A DNA stretch of 64,000 nt from Castanea sativa (GCF_040712315.1 NC_134015.1:24677614-24741613); one strand, 5' to 3'. Numbered from the stretch's first letter, positions 46,851-58,276 are shown. Notes: generated by a model from the letters alone, not told the origin. Made by a program: numbers and translations.

Positions 46851-47445
46851 AAGTCCATAAAGTGGACTAATCATCCTAAAAGGATGAGTTTTAATCACTA
46901 AGTCCACAAAAATGGACGGGTTCATCTTGAAGGGATGAACTATACTTATTAAGTTCACAAAAGTGGACGAGTTCATCCAAAAGGGATGTGCTATGCTTAT
47001 CAAGTCCATAAAGTGGACGGATCATCCTAAAAGGATGAGTTTAATCACTAAGTCCACAAAAGTGGATGGGTTCATCCAAAAGGAATGTGCAATGGACGGA
47101 TCATCCTAAAAGGATAAGTTTTAATCACTAAGTCCACAAAAGTGGACGAGCTCATCTTGAAGGGATGAACTAGACTTATTAAGTCCACAAAAGTGGACTG
47201 GTTCATCCAAAAGGGATGTGCTATTTTTATCAAGTCCCTAAAGTGGACATCCTAAAAGGATGAGTTTCATTTACTAAGTCCACAAAAGTGGACGGGTTCA
47301 TCTTGAAGGGATGAACTATGCTTATTAAGTCCACAAAAGCTAGCGAAATCATCTCAAAGGGATGAGATATATTCAATAGGACCACAAAGTGGACGGGATC
47401 ATCTAGCAAGGATGAATTATCTATTTTTTAAGAAAAAAGGGGTGA
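46851..47445. repeat. About 50-bp tandem array; each unit has two short hairpins
   Basis: Unit starts (AAGTCCA) fall at 46851, 46900, 46951, 47002, 47050 and onward, roughly 12 degenerate copies. Each unit contains GTCCACAAAAGTGGAC and TCATCCTAAAAGGATGA, two inverted repeats with AAAA-type loops. Loop lengths vary, but both stems recur through the array. Non-coding; between pol and the antisense gene. Confidence 0.9.
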
Positions 47446-48361
47446 TGTGATCATACCGAATGAATGACTTATATATACGAAGTCCACATGGTGAACAGAT
47501 TCACTCTATGAATAGGTTGTATTAATTAAGTTCACACACAGATAGGTTCAGTCGTTGAGCACAAAGTAGACAGATATATGGCAAGCATACATTTACATGA
47601 TCAAAACACCAATAAATTATGAAAAGCCCAGTAAAAGGAAAATGTCAATATATAAAGCCTAAAAAACAATAGGCGATGGCAAAATAGAAACATTGTTCTG
47701 CCAAGGGTTCGTTACATTCAAAATGAAAGAAAGAAAATTAAAGTCTAAATCGAGATAGAAAAATCTAGTTCTGGTCGGTAGGGTTCTCTCCGTCATTGGT
47801 CGTCAGGTCCCCCTCGAGTGGACGGGCGTCATCTCTGACGGAGGTGGCTTGATCTGCAAGAGCTATCTCCTCTCCACCATGGGGGTCAACGACGACATCA
47901 TTAGCAAACAGCTTGTTAGTGCTCTCGGAGTAGACTGGTTAGGCTAGTGTCTGGGCCTGGAGGTCAATGGAGATGTGAGAAAGATCCAGATCGGGATAAG
48001 ACGCCTTCACCTGACGGAAGCAGTCGTCAAAACCATCGGCAAACGAGCTGCCGAGCTCTGCTAAAACGGCATCGGAGTCACAATACTCCTGTATCGTATC
48101 CTCCTTAGCTTGATGGAGCTGGTCTTTGGTGTCTTTGATTTCCCTCTCCTTATCCTCAAGGACCTTCCTCAACACCCCCATCTGATGCTCTAATTCGCCC
48201 CTTAACTGCTCTAATGCAGCAAGCTTCTTCTCCTGAACTACCTTCTAGGCCTGCAACTCCTCCAGCTCCGCTGCCATCGCCTTTGCCCTTGCCCTGACCC
48301 TGTCCAAAGTTGTCTCGTGTGAGAGGCAACGGTCCATTAGACCCTTCTTCATTACCACCCC

Positions 48362-48438
48362 CTACAAAACAAAAAAGGGTTAAAAAGAGGATGAAGACAA
48401 TTCTACATAAAAAGGGGGCAATGGACGAGAAAATTTAC
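48362..48438 (-). other. Predicted 77-bp intron of the antisense gene
   Basis: Donor CACAG|GTAAAT, acceptor TTTTGTAG|GGGG; phase 0, joining FNIAQ to GVVMKKG. Same place and phase as 8384-8466 in the other Tat element. Confidence 0.65.
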
Positions 48439-48842
48439 CTGTGCAATGTTGAAGAGACCCGTTTCTCCCATCGCCTTTGTTGCATGATTGCTCAAGTCCT
48501 CGTAGTCATCAGCTTTGATGATGGACGACAGTTGCTCGAGGGCATATTTGGGGTCCTTGCGAAGAAGGATGGGTGGCTTCTAGGCAGTGGGGAAATAACC
48601 CGTCATCAAACCCTTGCCTTTCCCCGTGTGTGGCAGAGTGGTCGTATCCTTTGTTTCAGCTCTCATCTCGACAATGGACTCTACAACCTTGGGCTTTTTG
48701 GGAGGACAATTAGACTTCCCTGACGATCTTTTCTTTGACAAAGGAACTTGGGTGGCAGCCTTATAAGGCAATGTGCCCTCTTATTTCTTCTTCGTAGCAG
48801 CCTGCTACTTTATGTAAGCTCTCCTTCTGCCTTCCTCCATTT

Positions 48843-48920
48843 CTATATCAATATGGATGGAAAAAAAGAGTTAGGCAAATTACAATTAGAAAGAAAATAA
48901 TATAAGTGAGACGGGCTTAC
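48843..48920 (-). other. Predicted 78-bp intron of the antisense gene
   Basis: Donor AGAC|GTAAGC, acceptor GATATAG|AAATGG; phase 1, joining QARR to QMEEGRRR. The other Tat element has an acceptor TTTTATAG|GAATGG at 8943 with the same phase and a similar downstream ATG. Confidence 0.65.
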
Positions 48921-49091
48921 GTCTGCGAGCCTGATCATTGTAGCGACGGGTAGCTTCATGAGGTTCGGGACCGTCGCAATACCAATGGATTGTCTCCAAG
49001 GTGACGAGCTTAGGCCACGTTCTCTTCTTCAACTTAATTGCAAAATTTTCCTCCAAGAAGCTCCACTGCTCCAAGGTCACATGTGAACGGT

Positions 49092-49168
49092 CTCGGGACG
49101 TAAAGAAAGGGATGGTTAGACTAAAGACGGTAAATAAAAGGTGTAATTTAAAGAGGACGGATTCTCAC
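49092..49168 (-). other. Predicted 77-bp intron of the antisense gene
   Basis: Donor TTTG|GTGAGA, acceptor CCCGAG|ACCG; phase 1, joining WGIMPPF to DRSHVTLEQW. The acceptor is less pyrimidine-rich than the other two, so it is the weakest of the three. Confidence 0.5.
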
Positions 49169-50255
49169 CAAATGGAGGCATTATGCCCCAAGTTTTGTCT
49201 ACAGGCATGAACTCCTGATCATTAGGGTGACACATCCAGTCGTCACCCTGCATAAAGAAGTAACGACTCTTCCTGTTCTTGTTGGAGTCTAGAGTGTCAC
49301 ACACCAGCCTAAGTACAGGATTCCTTGGTAGGAAGCTGTACATACCTTTAGACTGGGTGATCTCTGAAGGACAGTAACAGTGGAAGAAATTTTCCACATT
49401 CATCTTTCGCTCCCCGTCGCTTAAGACTCCATATAGAACTTCAGCACCAAGGAAGACCCTCTAAACGTTTAGAGAGATTTGGGTGACGGCAACTCTGAGG
49501 TACTAAACAAGGCGATGGTGAAGAGCACTTAGTGGAAACCGAAGTCCCGCTTTAAACATTTGCTCATATACATCGACGTCCTTGACCCCGTTGTAGTAAC
49601 ATTTTTCAGACTTACGAGGTAGACGGATGGGTACGTTGGTGGGGATCTGGTACCTCTCTCTAAGGGTTTTGAAATGTCTTTGCTTTCATCATCCACAATG
49701 GAAGGAGGATGAACTCCCTAAGGCTATCTGGACCTACAACAGACTGGACGGGAGGATCAACGTAGATGACGTTGGAACTATTTAAATCACCACTTAAACC
49801 TCCCTTTAATCTGACCACGTCCACATCATTATCCTCCTCCGAAGGAGAATTGGCAGACGAATCCCTTTCATCATAAGATGTGCCGGGGTCATCATGACCA
49901 GACGGGTACACCTCATCGTAGCCCGCTCCTTGCGGACCCACGATTGATCACTCAACGCCTTACTAGACATCTATCACTTACACGTGACGGGTAAACCCCT
50001 AAGACTCTCTACAGGTCTATGAAGACGACGAGCTAACAATATTTAAAATTAAAGACGAAATTAAAAATAAGTAAGAGGCAACGAATACTTACCAGTTGAC
50101 AGTTCGAAGACGAAACAGACACAACGTAGCTGACAGACGAAACTGATGAACGATCACCGAAAAGCGACGGAAAAGGCAAAGCTGAAATAAAAAGCAAACG
50201 GTATCGCTTTGAATCTGAAATTTACGAAAAGTAAAAATGAGAAGGGCAGGCAACA

Positions 50256-50272
50256 AATATATATATAAAAGG
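50256..50272 (-). promoter_or_regulatory. Candidate antisense TATA box
   Basis: On - the sequence CCTTTTATATATATATTTG lies about 290 bp upstream of the antisense ATG (49970), in the place equivalent to 10243-10252 of the other Tat element. Confidence 0.4.
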
Positions 50273-50451
50273 AATGGTAGGAAAGACGAAGGGACGCTTA
50301 CGAGCAATTAACTACTAGGAACATGCCATGTGCCACTATTGCATTAATGGCACTAGGCTAGCCTATCAAATCAGGACACATTTCCTAAAAAGTTGGGTTA
50401 AACCGTCACTGTACAGGTCTGTCTAGGAAACATGACACGGACCCATAGAGT

Positions 50452-50462
50452 AAGGGGGCAAC
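50452..50462 (+). promoter_or_regulatory. Polypurine tract of Tat element
   Basis: AAGGGGGCAAC directly before the 3' LTR. Confidence 0.8.
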
Positions 50463-51046
50463 TGAAGAGGATAAAATTAAGATAGAAGGTTAGATTTTAC
50501 AAAAACAACCATGGACAACTACACCGAGTTGACAGACAAAAAGAGAGGAGCCAACACGATGGCACGCGTAGTAAATGGACGGATTACCCTTGTTAGACGG
50601 ATGGGGAGATAGATCGATACGTAGTGGGCAGTGGCAATGTCACGTGACACCCACATGGTTTAATTGGTCCTTAAGGAACTTCAAATGAAACTGACTTGTG
50701 CTCCACGATTAGCCATAGTCAACAGAATCTCTATATGGAAAGGAGCCCGTAAAATACGCGCATTTATGAGGATCTTTTGTACAAGGAAATATTCCTCTTT
50801 GCCAAGAAATCATAGTCAGCTCCCTACTACTATAAAAACTCAAAACCCTCAAAGACCAAGGTACGCATAATTCACCCCAGCTCTGGCACTCTAGAGTTGT
50901 AAAAATTTTCTGACTTGACCTTCGAAGGGTATCTGGCCGGTACCACATCGGTACTCTTCGTAGAATTTTCTTCTCTTTGTGTTGTGCAGATCTTATCTAA
51001 GGCGTGTGAGGACTGTATGACTAATTGACGATTTTTGGCATCATCA
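50463..51046 (+). repeat. 3' LTR of Tat element
   Basis: 584 bp, colinear with the 5' LTR, TATA box at 50831-50838. About 60 mismatches to the 5' copy by eye, almost all substitutions. Confidence 0.9.
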
Positions 51047-53413
51047 TATCCCTTTCAAGAATTGATTCTAGCATTCAAATACAAGAATTTTTACAATTCC
51101 TTCTACTAATAAAATTAAAAGGCAAAAATGGACTAACCAGAGATAAAATGAGAAATTAAAATGTTAAGATAAGAGTTATAAAGTGAGGGTAATTACAATA
51201 AACTCACGTATGGTTATGCCTGAATTTACATTATTTGTCTATGGTTTGAAAAGTTTCACTTTTGCCACCTAAGATTCTCTTTGTTTATCTCCCATAACCC
51301 ACCTCGGTTCCTTTAATTTGATTTCCTTCTTAGTTAATAGGTTGTTTACTCTCATTAGCTTACTAAGCCTTTAGTTTTGAAAAAAAAATTATTTTAAACT
51401 CATTTGATAATCATGAAGATTAATTAACAATTAATTAACTTAAGCAATTAGGTGATTACAACTTAGATCAATTAATTATAGCCATAATAAATATCAAATA
51501 ATAAACTAAAGAAAAAAAAAACACAAGAAATACATAGATTTGGTGACGAATTGAAAAACCAATTTAGAACCAACTTCAAAGGAAAAAACACTTCAAGGGT
51601 TTACAATCTAGTTTAAACCCTTAACCTTAGAAACTACTTGGTAGTTTAACTTTACTAATGCGACATCACACCAATTCTAAAATTTCTTTACTCCTCATGC
51701 ATTAATGCCTTTCATGAACTTTGTCTATGATTACAAACATATCCTCTAACAGACTCCAAGCATCCTCCTTGAAAATTTGAACTTCTCACCAACACATGAG
51801 GATTTGATGGTATCATTGCTTTAGCTCTTGATCACTAAAAGGGAGCAACACTTTTGTGAATATAGACTTCTAAACTCATAAGTTGATCAAACTTTAGGTC
51901 TAAGTTTTCTTTCAAAGTAGTGCTCGATAGTGGCCTCTATAAACCTTGTGAAGTCATGCTCATAAGAATTAAGACGCCTTCTCTATGTTCACACGCAAGG
52001 CACAAAAACCTAGGCATCATCCGACTTTAAAAACGCTTCAAATTGAGCCTTCCCGGTTTTCAATCAAACGAGCATCGATTGAATGGAAGTCAAACTCTTG
52101 AATGAAGGTTTTATTTGAGCTGCATCTTGGTTCGTTTATTCTTGAACATTTGATAAAGAGAGGATTATGCTTCAAGTGTCACTAGAAATGGCATGTGGGC
52201 CATGTTTGCAAGATCCCCAAATTGTTACCGATAAATGAGGACCAATCCCATTCAAGCAAGCAAGAGATAGACTATGTCCAAAAAGTGAAGGGGAATGAAG
52301 ATGTAGAGTTTTGTGAAGAGAATGGTGAAGCTTGGGGGTACGTCACAACGTACTCGCCTTGTGAACAATCTCATTTATTAAGTCTATTACACCAATTACA
52401 ATTAACATACTTGTAGATAAGCTAGGGTTAGTTAGTTAGAAGTCTATTACACCAATCACATCTACCACATGTCTAATTCATATAATTAGACAATCTAGCT
52501 AATCATATCTAGTTAATGTATACTCTTAGGACACACATTAATTATTCATTTTAAGAAACTGTTTAAGGAACCAAGTAAGAATAGAGTTAAGAGCATACAT
52601 TAGTAAAACCCAATTATATTAATATATACTACTATCTAATTATATACTATTCTTTTGTTAGAAATGTAACACACGCTGAAATTAATAGTTTACATGGTAG
52701 ATTAGTGAACCAAGTAAAAATAGAGTTATGGACCTATAAATAGATACTTGTAATATCATTTTTACTAATTGAACAAAGATGTCAATTTATTGCTCGGACT
52801 ATTGTAATCATTCTTGGGGTTAGAGATTAGGAAAGTAATTTCAACTAGAAGGTGTCTTTCTCACGAACAAGTCAGAAGCTTTCATCCAGCCATCCATCCA
52901 CCAACATCATTCCACCTCTCCATTTCAAACCCTAGTTGCATCTCATCATCCTACACAACGTTTACTTTCAAGAACTCATCTCAAATTACCTCAAGCCATT
53001 AACATACCACTGCCATATGCCATGGCCAAATTCCCTATATGCCTCATTCAAGCCCTCACATCAATGCACTTGCTTCCACTCAACCAAACTAGAGAACCCT
53101 TGAAACTGTAATTCTCTCGCCCTACCTTATCAAGAGCGCCTTGAATTATTGTTAGAACACTGAACCCCATATTGAGTTCTTATCATCTAGCCCTGATGAC
53201 TTCACATGATTGTGAAGTCCACACATTGTAAGAAGAAAGATCTATATATCTTATACATAAAATAATTACTGAAACGATAGGAGAAGTTGAGGCTAGAAGA
53301 GGCTTCCAAGTAGGGCTCCAAATGAGCCGAGCCAAGTATTAAAAGTTTAGGAGCATTCATTCAAATTTATTTTGAACAAGAATTGAGCATGAACTCATTA
53401 CCAAATTACATTA
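51047..53413. other. Gene-free stretch
   Basis: No coding frame with family features. 52516-52625 carries TTAGGACACACATTA- and AAGAGCATACATTAGT-type inverted pieces related to the MITE at 34196-34370. 51530-52160 has the look of an old Copia leader (GGTGACGAATTGAAAAACC), not resolved. The frames 52195-52416 and 52814-53002 have no support. Confidence 0.45.
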
Positions 53414-54724
53414 GAGCACTCACAGCAGTGGAGCTAAATAGCTATATAGTTATTTTAGCTCTATCAAAACACAAAAATCCACACTACAGCAGTGGAGCTA
53501 AAGGTTAAATTTTTTAGCTTCTTACTACAATGCACAGCTATATATGATTGTGCACTATAGCAAGAAGCTAAAAAATATATATTTTATTAAACTTCTCTCT
53601 CTTCTCTTCTCTCCTTAAAATAATATTTTCTCTTTTTCTTTCTTTCTCTCTCTCTCTCTAGCATCCCTCATCTCCTCTCTACTTCGCCGGCCAGCTCATC
53701 GTCGGTGGTGCTCATAAAATCCATACAAAACCCACCGAATCAGACACCCAGCCACCAAAAAAAGACAGGATCGGACCATCAACAACGTCGATCCTCTAAA
53801 CCCACATCACAAAACACCACAAAACACAAACCCACAGAGATAGAGTAGAGAGAAAGATCAAACCAACGCCGGTCCAAATTCCATACAACCACCACAAAGC
53901 ACAAACCCATGGCAGATCAGTTAGAGTAGAGAGAAAGATCACAAACCCATGGCACAACCCACAGACCCACCTCCCGGTAACCTCCAAATTGTCACTCCCA
54001 CTGTCTCCTCCGCCTCAACCGCAATCTCAACCTCGCTCTTGTTTCGGCTTCACTCTCGCTCCCTCGGCAACTCGTGCTGGCAAATTGGGCAAGGCATTTT
54101 GCGAGCCTCGGATCCAAGTTGGAACTGTTCCTTGCAAACTGCGCAATGCAACTCGGCCGAGACGTTGGTCTCGACGATTTGGAGGTGGGTATTTGGAGGT
54201 GGCTATGGCTGGGTTGTGATGTGGGGGTTTAGTTGGCAGTGGGTTTGCTGAATTGAGAAGAAAGAGTGGAAGTTTGACCATTTGTTGGTTCATCTTAGTT
54301 CAGAGAAAGAGAAAGAGACAGAGAGGAAGAGAGAGAAAGAGATAATAAAAAATAATAAAGAAAAAATAAAGAAGGGATATTTAATTGAAGTGGTAAATTT
54401 TCTCAAAAAACAAAATTGAAGTGGTAAAAAAATATCATTGCAGTGGTGGGGACGGCGGTGGAAGAGTCGGTAGCGGCAGTGGGGTGGTGGTGATAGTGGC
54501 AGCGGTAGCGGTTGCGGTTGTGAGTGGTTGTGATTGTTGTTTATTGTAGTGGATATATTATTTTATCGTAGTAAATATATTATTTTATTGTGATGTTTAT
54601 ATTATTTTATTGTGTTAAAAGCTAAAATAGATCCACTACTATAGCATGTGAGTAGGTAAAATAGAAAAAGTAACTTTTTGTGGTGCTAAATAGCTAAATT
54701 TTTAGCTCCAGCTTGTGGATGCTC
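53414..54724. mobile_element. PIF/Harbinger-like non-autonomous element
   Basis: Left end GAGCACTCACAGCAGTGGAG and the reverse complement of the right end (GAGCATCCACAAGCTGGAGC) are inverted repeats, and the inner parts (AGCTAAATAGCTA) also pair. The flank is TTA on both sides (53411-53413 and 54725-54727), the 3-bp duplication of PIF/Harbinger. 1311 bp, no transposase. The centre (about 53680-54290) is GC-richer than everything nearby and may be captured host sequence. Confidence 0.75.
54007..54235 (+). pseudogene. Possible captured gene fragment in the element
   Basis: A frame open for about 70 codons reads [18 protein letters not shown], then PRQLVLANWARHFASLGSK, LELFLANCAMQLGRDVGLDD. It is Leu/Ala-rich with helix-like spacing, in GC-rich DNA, and ends at a stop near 54232. 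I do not recognise the family. Two overlapping frames are open as well, so coding origin is uncertain. Confidence 0.3.
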
Positions 54725-54727
54725 TTA

Positions 54728-56264
54728 TATGCTCAAGCTTTGTTCATTTTCTTGTCAAACAAGCTTAAAATTGATTACAAGCTACTTTTTTAACTTATTC
54801 TTTTTTCATATATAGTAAATACTACGATTAAAAAAAATTATCTCTTTACAAACTATGCTAATAATTTATTAAATTATAATTGAAATTATATTATTTTAGT
54901 TCATTTGATAAAAATGAATTTTTCATAAACTTGTAAAAAAATTATTTTCATCAACCTTGTATCATTAAAATTAAATATAATTTTACTACAAAACAAACTA
55001 TTTAAATTATCAATAAATTACTAGTAATAAATTGATATCTTGAGGTCAAAAAAAAATTATAATAATTTGATATCTTATAAACTTATTTACTACTTATATA
55101 ATTCAATCTCAAGTTTATATAAGTATATTTTAAATTTTTATACATATAAAAATATAATATTATGCCTACATTAATCAATGCTCATACTCACAAACTTGTT
55201 TACGAGTACATTATTACGTTGAAACTCATCTTGTTTAATGGTTGTTGCTACCTATTTTTGCAATACATTTTCTACAAGCCCGATCCAACCAAGAGTAACT
55301 TTCTTGTGGACTTAATTCCTGTATTGTATTATATTTTATTCTTTTAAACATGGTCCAAGCTCATGTAATATATTGAAGGAAATTGAAGAACTGTGGTTTG
55401 GAGGATATGAGTTAGTTTCTTTCAAACCTTTTACATGAACCTAGCCCATACGTGCTACCAAGTGGGCACGGAACACTAGTAGTACCTCAGGCTCATTGAA
55501 GAGGTCTTGTACCCGAAATTTCCACCTCAAAAGAGCTTTTATTCTTTGGCTAACTGTGGCCTAAAGTTTCTTCCCTGGCCCATTTTTGCCTTTAGACATA
55601 GCTGACTCTCATTAACCAACTTCAGCTGCTAGCCCTCACTTAGGTAAGCCTCCCAATGATCTGAAACGATTGAAAAGGGAAGCCAATGAGGGTTTAGTCA
55701 AGTCTTTCCCTTAATGATGATAAAAGTAAGCATTTTTGTTATCCAAACAAAAGCAAACCTGAAAATTACTACTTGCTTAACACCTTGAGATCTAAAGCCT
55801 TTTTTCTATTGACAAAAAACCAATCACTAAGAGCACCCAAAACTCAATATAAAAGCCTAGAATCATATTCGAAACAAAAGAGAACCATGTTTTACCCTTA
55901 GAGCTGAAACTTTTAAGTAAAAGCTCATTTAGCCAGCTAACATTCTCACAATTTCAAAGTTGGAGGGTGAAAATATAGGTACAGGAAAACCTTCTTTCTC
56001 TTTCTCACAGTATTACTCAATTTTCTCTTCTCACTGACTGCGAGTTGAAGGTTCAAACCTATTGTGTTTTTATAAATTTTTCAGCATTTTGTTATTAGTA
56101 TTTTGATTTCTTTCTTGTTAAAGCACCAATAACCTTTATTCATTAAATATTGAAATTTTGGGTTTGATACTCTTTACAAATAATCACTTCTAAAGAACTC
56201 AAAAAGAGACTTAGATATTTCTCATATTTTTGGCCTTTGTCACAAAACATCCCAACAATAGTTA
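54728..56264. other. Gene-free stretch
   Basis: Very AT-rich to about 55170, then mixed DNA with no frame of interest. Nothing recognised. Confidence 0.5.
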
Positions 56265-56321
56265 AACACAAAGTTAGACTTTTTTTTTTTTTTTTTTTGA
56301 GAGGAACACAAAGTTAGACTT
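56265..56321. mobile_element. Very short retroposon insertion with 17-bp target duplication
   Basis: AACACAAAGTTAGACTT is repeated exactly at 56265-56281 and 56305-56321. Between them are only about 23 bases: a T-run followed by GAGAGG. In - orientation this is CCTCTC followed by poly-A, the extreme 3' end of the SINE family at 22826-22985 (which ends CTCTCTAAAA). It is an extremely 5'-truncated SINE or LINE insertion. Confidence 0.8.
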
Positions 56322-56837
56322 GAATTTGATTAATTTGTTAGATCAATAAATATAAACAAGTTTTTTCACCCAATTCGTTTATATAAGAAAATCCAAGCAG
56401 ACAAGAAAGTTTAGTAGTGAGTCTAGGGATGGCACCTACAATAATAATAAAAGAACATTACACTTACACATGTGAAAAGAGAGTACGGAGCAAAAGATTT
56501 GTTTTGTTGAGTCTTTTGACATTCACGGATCCTCCTCTGTCTTTGGTCCATGATCACATGCACAAGCACATTGGAAAGGGCAAGCCGGGGGTCACGTCTA
56601 TGTCCTTTCCGCACAGACCTACAGTTGCACGAGGCATGCCAATTGAGTTCTTTTAAAATCAATTTTACTAAGATTGTGTTTGTCAAAATTGAATCAGTAT
56701 TTTTTTTTTCAAATTCAAAATCAGCATTCTTCATTGTTGTATATATTGCACTGGACATAATTTCATTATATTTCTACAATTTTTTATCTCCTTATGAAAA
56801 CTTTTGTCAAAATAGTTACAATTCTTTTCTCAGGAAT
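56322..56837. other. Gene-free stretch
   Basis: Three overlapping frames (56417-56656, 56423-56758, 56550-56852) are open, but none shows family features. GC is slightly above local background at 56520-56650. No supported gene. Confidence 0.4.
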
Positions 56838-57598
56838 CAGGGACGGAACTAGGATTTAAACTTAGGGGGCCAAAATTCAAGAATTTTAAAAAGTTAGAAT
56901 TAATTTTTTATTTTTTTGTATTTTTTTTTAATCGATCATAGATATTGTGATCAAGAATAAATTAATGCTAATAATGCATCATTAAAGTAAATTTTTGAAA
57001 GACACCAACTGATCCAAGTGATCGGTAGATCTTTAAAAAAATAAATTTTTTTCATAGATTGAGTTGAAGACACCAACTGATCCAAGTTGCTGGTGACACT
57101 AATTGTTGTGTGGATGAAGTGATTAGCAGCATAGGAGTCATCTCTATGACTATGGGATGAAGGTACTTGAGAGGGACAAAAAGTTCTCAAATGAGAGGTA
57201 GAAATTTGGTAGAGATTATTAGGTTTTTGTGATTTGTTTTACTAGGATTTATAATTGATTTGTTATTTTTTTTTAACGTAGACTGTGTCCAAAGATTTTT
57301 TATTATTATCTGAATATGTGAATTGTTTTGTAGATTTTTCTTGTTGTCTAGATTTGTAAATTGTTCAAATGTTTAGTTAAATGTTTTTCTTGATATTCGT
57401 GGGACAACTAGAGAAGTGATGATTTGATAATTTTTTTCATTTTTGTTTCATAGGTCAGTTTGTAAATTGTTTCGGAAAGGGAGGCCAAGTATATTAATTT
57501 TAGAGCCAAAAGTATATTTTTTATACTAATATATATACTAGGGAATTTTTTTTCAAAGGGCCTTGGCCCCTCTCATCCCCAAGGTAGTTCCGTCCCTG
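56838..57598. mobile_element. hAT-like non-autonomous element
   Basis: Starts CAGGGACGGAACTAGG and ends with the inverse, GGTAGTTCCGTCCCTG. Flanks TCAGGAAT (56830-56837) and GAAGGAAT (57599-57606) match at six of eight bases. 761 bp without transposase; internally GACACCAACTGATCCAAGT occurs twice (57001 and 57070). Confidence 0.75.
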
Positions 57599-57606
57599 GA
57601 AGGAAT

Positions 57607-58203
57607 CATGGAAATTACAGTGTATTTGAACAGTCTAATATAAAGGTCATGTTAATAGATGCCTTTAAGTTAATTATCAATAAATTATAATATGAAAGTT
57701 TTAATATTAATTTTTTAAGAATATAAAAAACTGTTAATAATATTTATTGTTTTATTATTATCTTAATAAAATGTTTATAAAAATAATTCCTAAATCAAAA
57801 CTTGCGAGATACTACTCCCACAATGGCCTTAGTTTTTGCCTTACTCATTTGCTTTGTAAAATAAGTCAAATGACTAGCTTTTGTGACTTCATTAGTACCA
57901 TTTTTCATATAGTTCCTTTGGGTTAAAATGATTTAGGACCTCTAAAGTTATGTTTATAAGCTGATTAATTTATTTATTAAATCAATACAACTTTTTAAAC
58001 CTTCACCTTTTATATTTCTAGGTAACGATGCATAGACTTTTATCTGGTTTATTTTTTAAACTAAATAAGCTAATGATTTAACTTAACCCTATATGAACAC
58101 TGGGTATATTAATATAGGTCATTTTTTTGTTGTACTTATGATCCATCACAACTTTTTGGAGTCTTCTGGATAAATATTGCAAAAAATGGAGTTTTTTGTT
58201 GTT
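57607..58203. other. Gene-free stretch
   Basis: AT-rich DNA between the hAT-like element and the foldback element; nothing recognised. Confidence 0.5.
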
Positions 58204-58247
58204 ATAGACACTGTTCCAAGTTATTTAGGGAAATGAAGAAAGAGAGT

Positions 58248-58276
58248 GAATTTCGGCAACAGTGTTGCCGAAATTC
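58248..58276. repeat. Perfect 29-bp palindrome near the arm tip
   Basis: 13-base arms GAATTTCGGCAAC and GTTGCCGAAATTC around AGT. A second, slightly imperfect one is at 58323-58353. The right arm has the equivalents at 63931-63959 and 63852-63882. Confidence 0.9.

Larger units (their letters stand above)
47939..49970 (-). pseudogene. Antisense gene (aORF) of Tat element, probably spliced
   Basis: On -, ATG at 49970 (MSSKALSDQS) leads to an acidic segment (ERDSSANSPSEEDNDVDVV, another frame). Next come YQIPTNVPIRLPRKSEKCYY and VYEQMFKAGLRFPLS (about 49660-49510), resembling the plant 'putative gypsy type transposon' domain. Then FYFMQ-type (seen: SRYFFMQGDDWMC) and, after an intron, VTLEQWSFLEENFAIKLKK and WYCDGPEPHEATRRYNDQA. 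The end is a coiled coil finishing GFDDCFRQVKASYPDLDL. Three introns fit: 49168-49092, 48920-48843 and 48438-48362 (77, 78 and 77 bp), each restoring a sensible frame. A few stops (about 49505, 48590, 48246) show decay. Function unknown. Confidence 0.75.
40802..51046 (+). mobile_element. Full-length Ty3/gypsy Tat-type retrotransposon, defective
   Basis: 10,245 bp with LTRs of 584 bp at both ends (40802-41385 and 50463-51046), both TGAAGAGG ... GCATCATCA. In order: primer-binding-like site, gag, protease, reverse transcriptase, RNase H, integrase, a hairpin-rich tandem array, an antisense gene on -, polypurine tract and 3' LTR. This order, with an antisense gene after pol, marks the Tat clade. 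The LTRs differ at roughly 60 positions by eye (about 89-90% identical), so the insertion is old. Stops and lost catalytic residues make it non-autonomous. The flanks GTGTA and TATCC do not form a target duplication. Confidence 0.92.

Noticed and set aside
56417..56852. Overlapping frames of 79-111 codons
   Set aside because: Three frames open on both strands in the same DNA, with no motif, no intron signals and no upstream promoter evidence.
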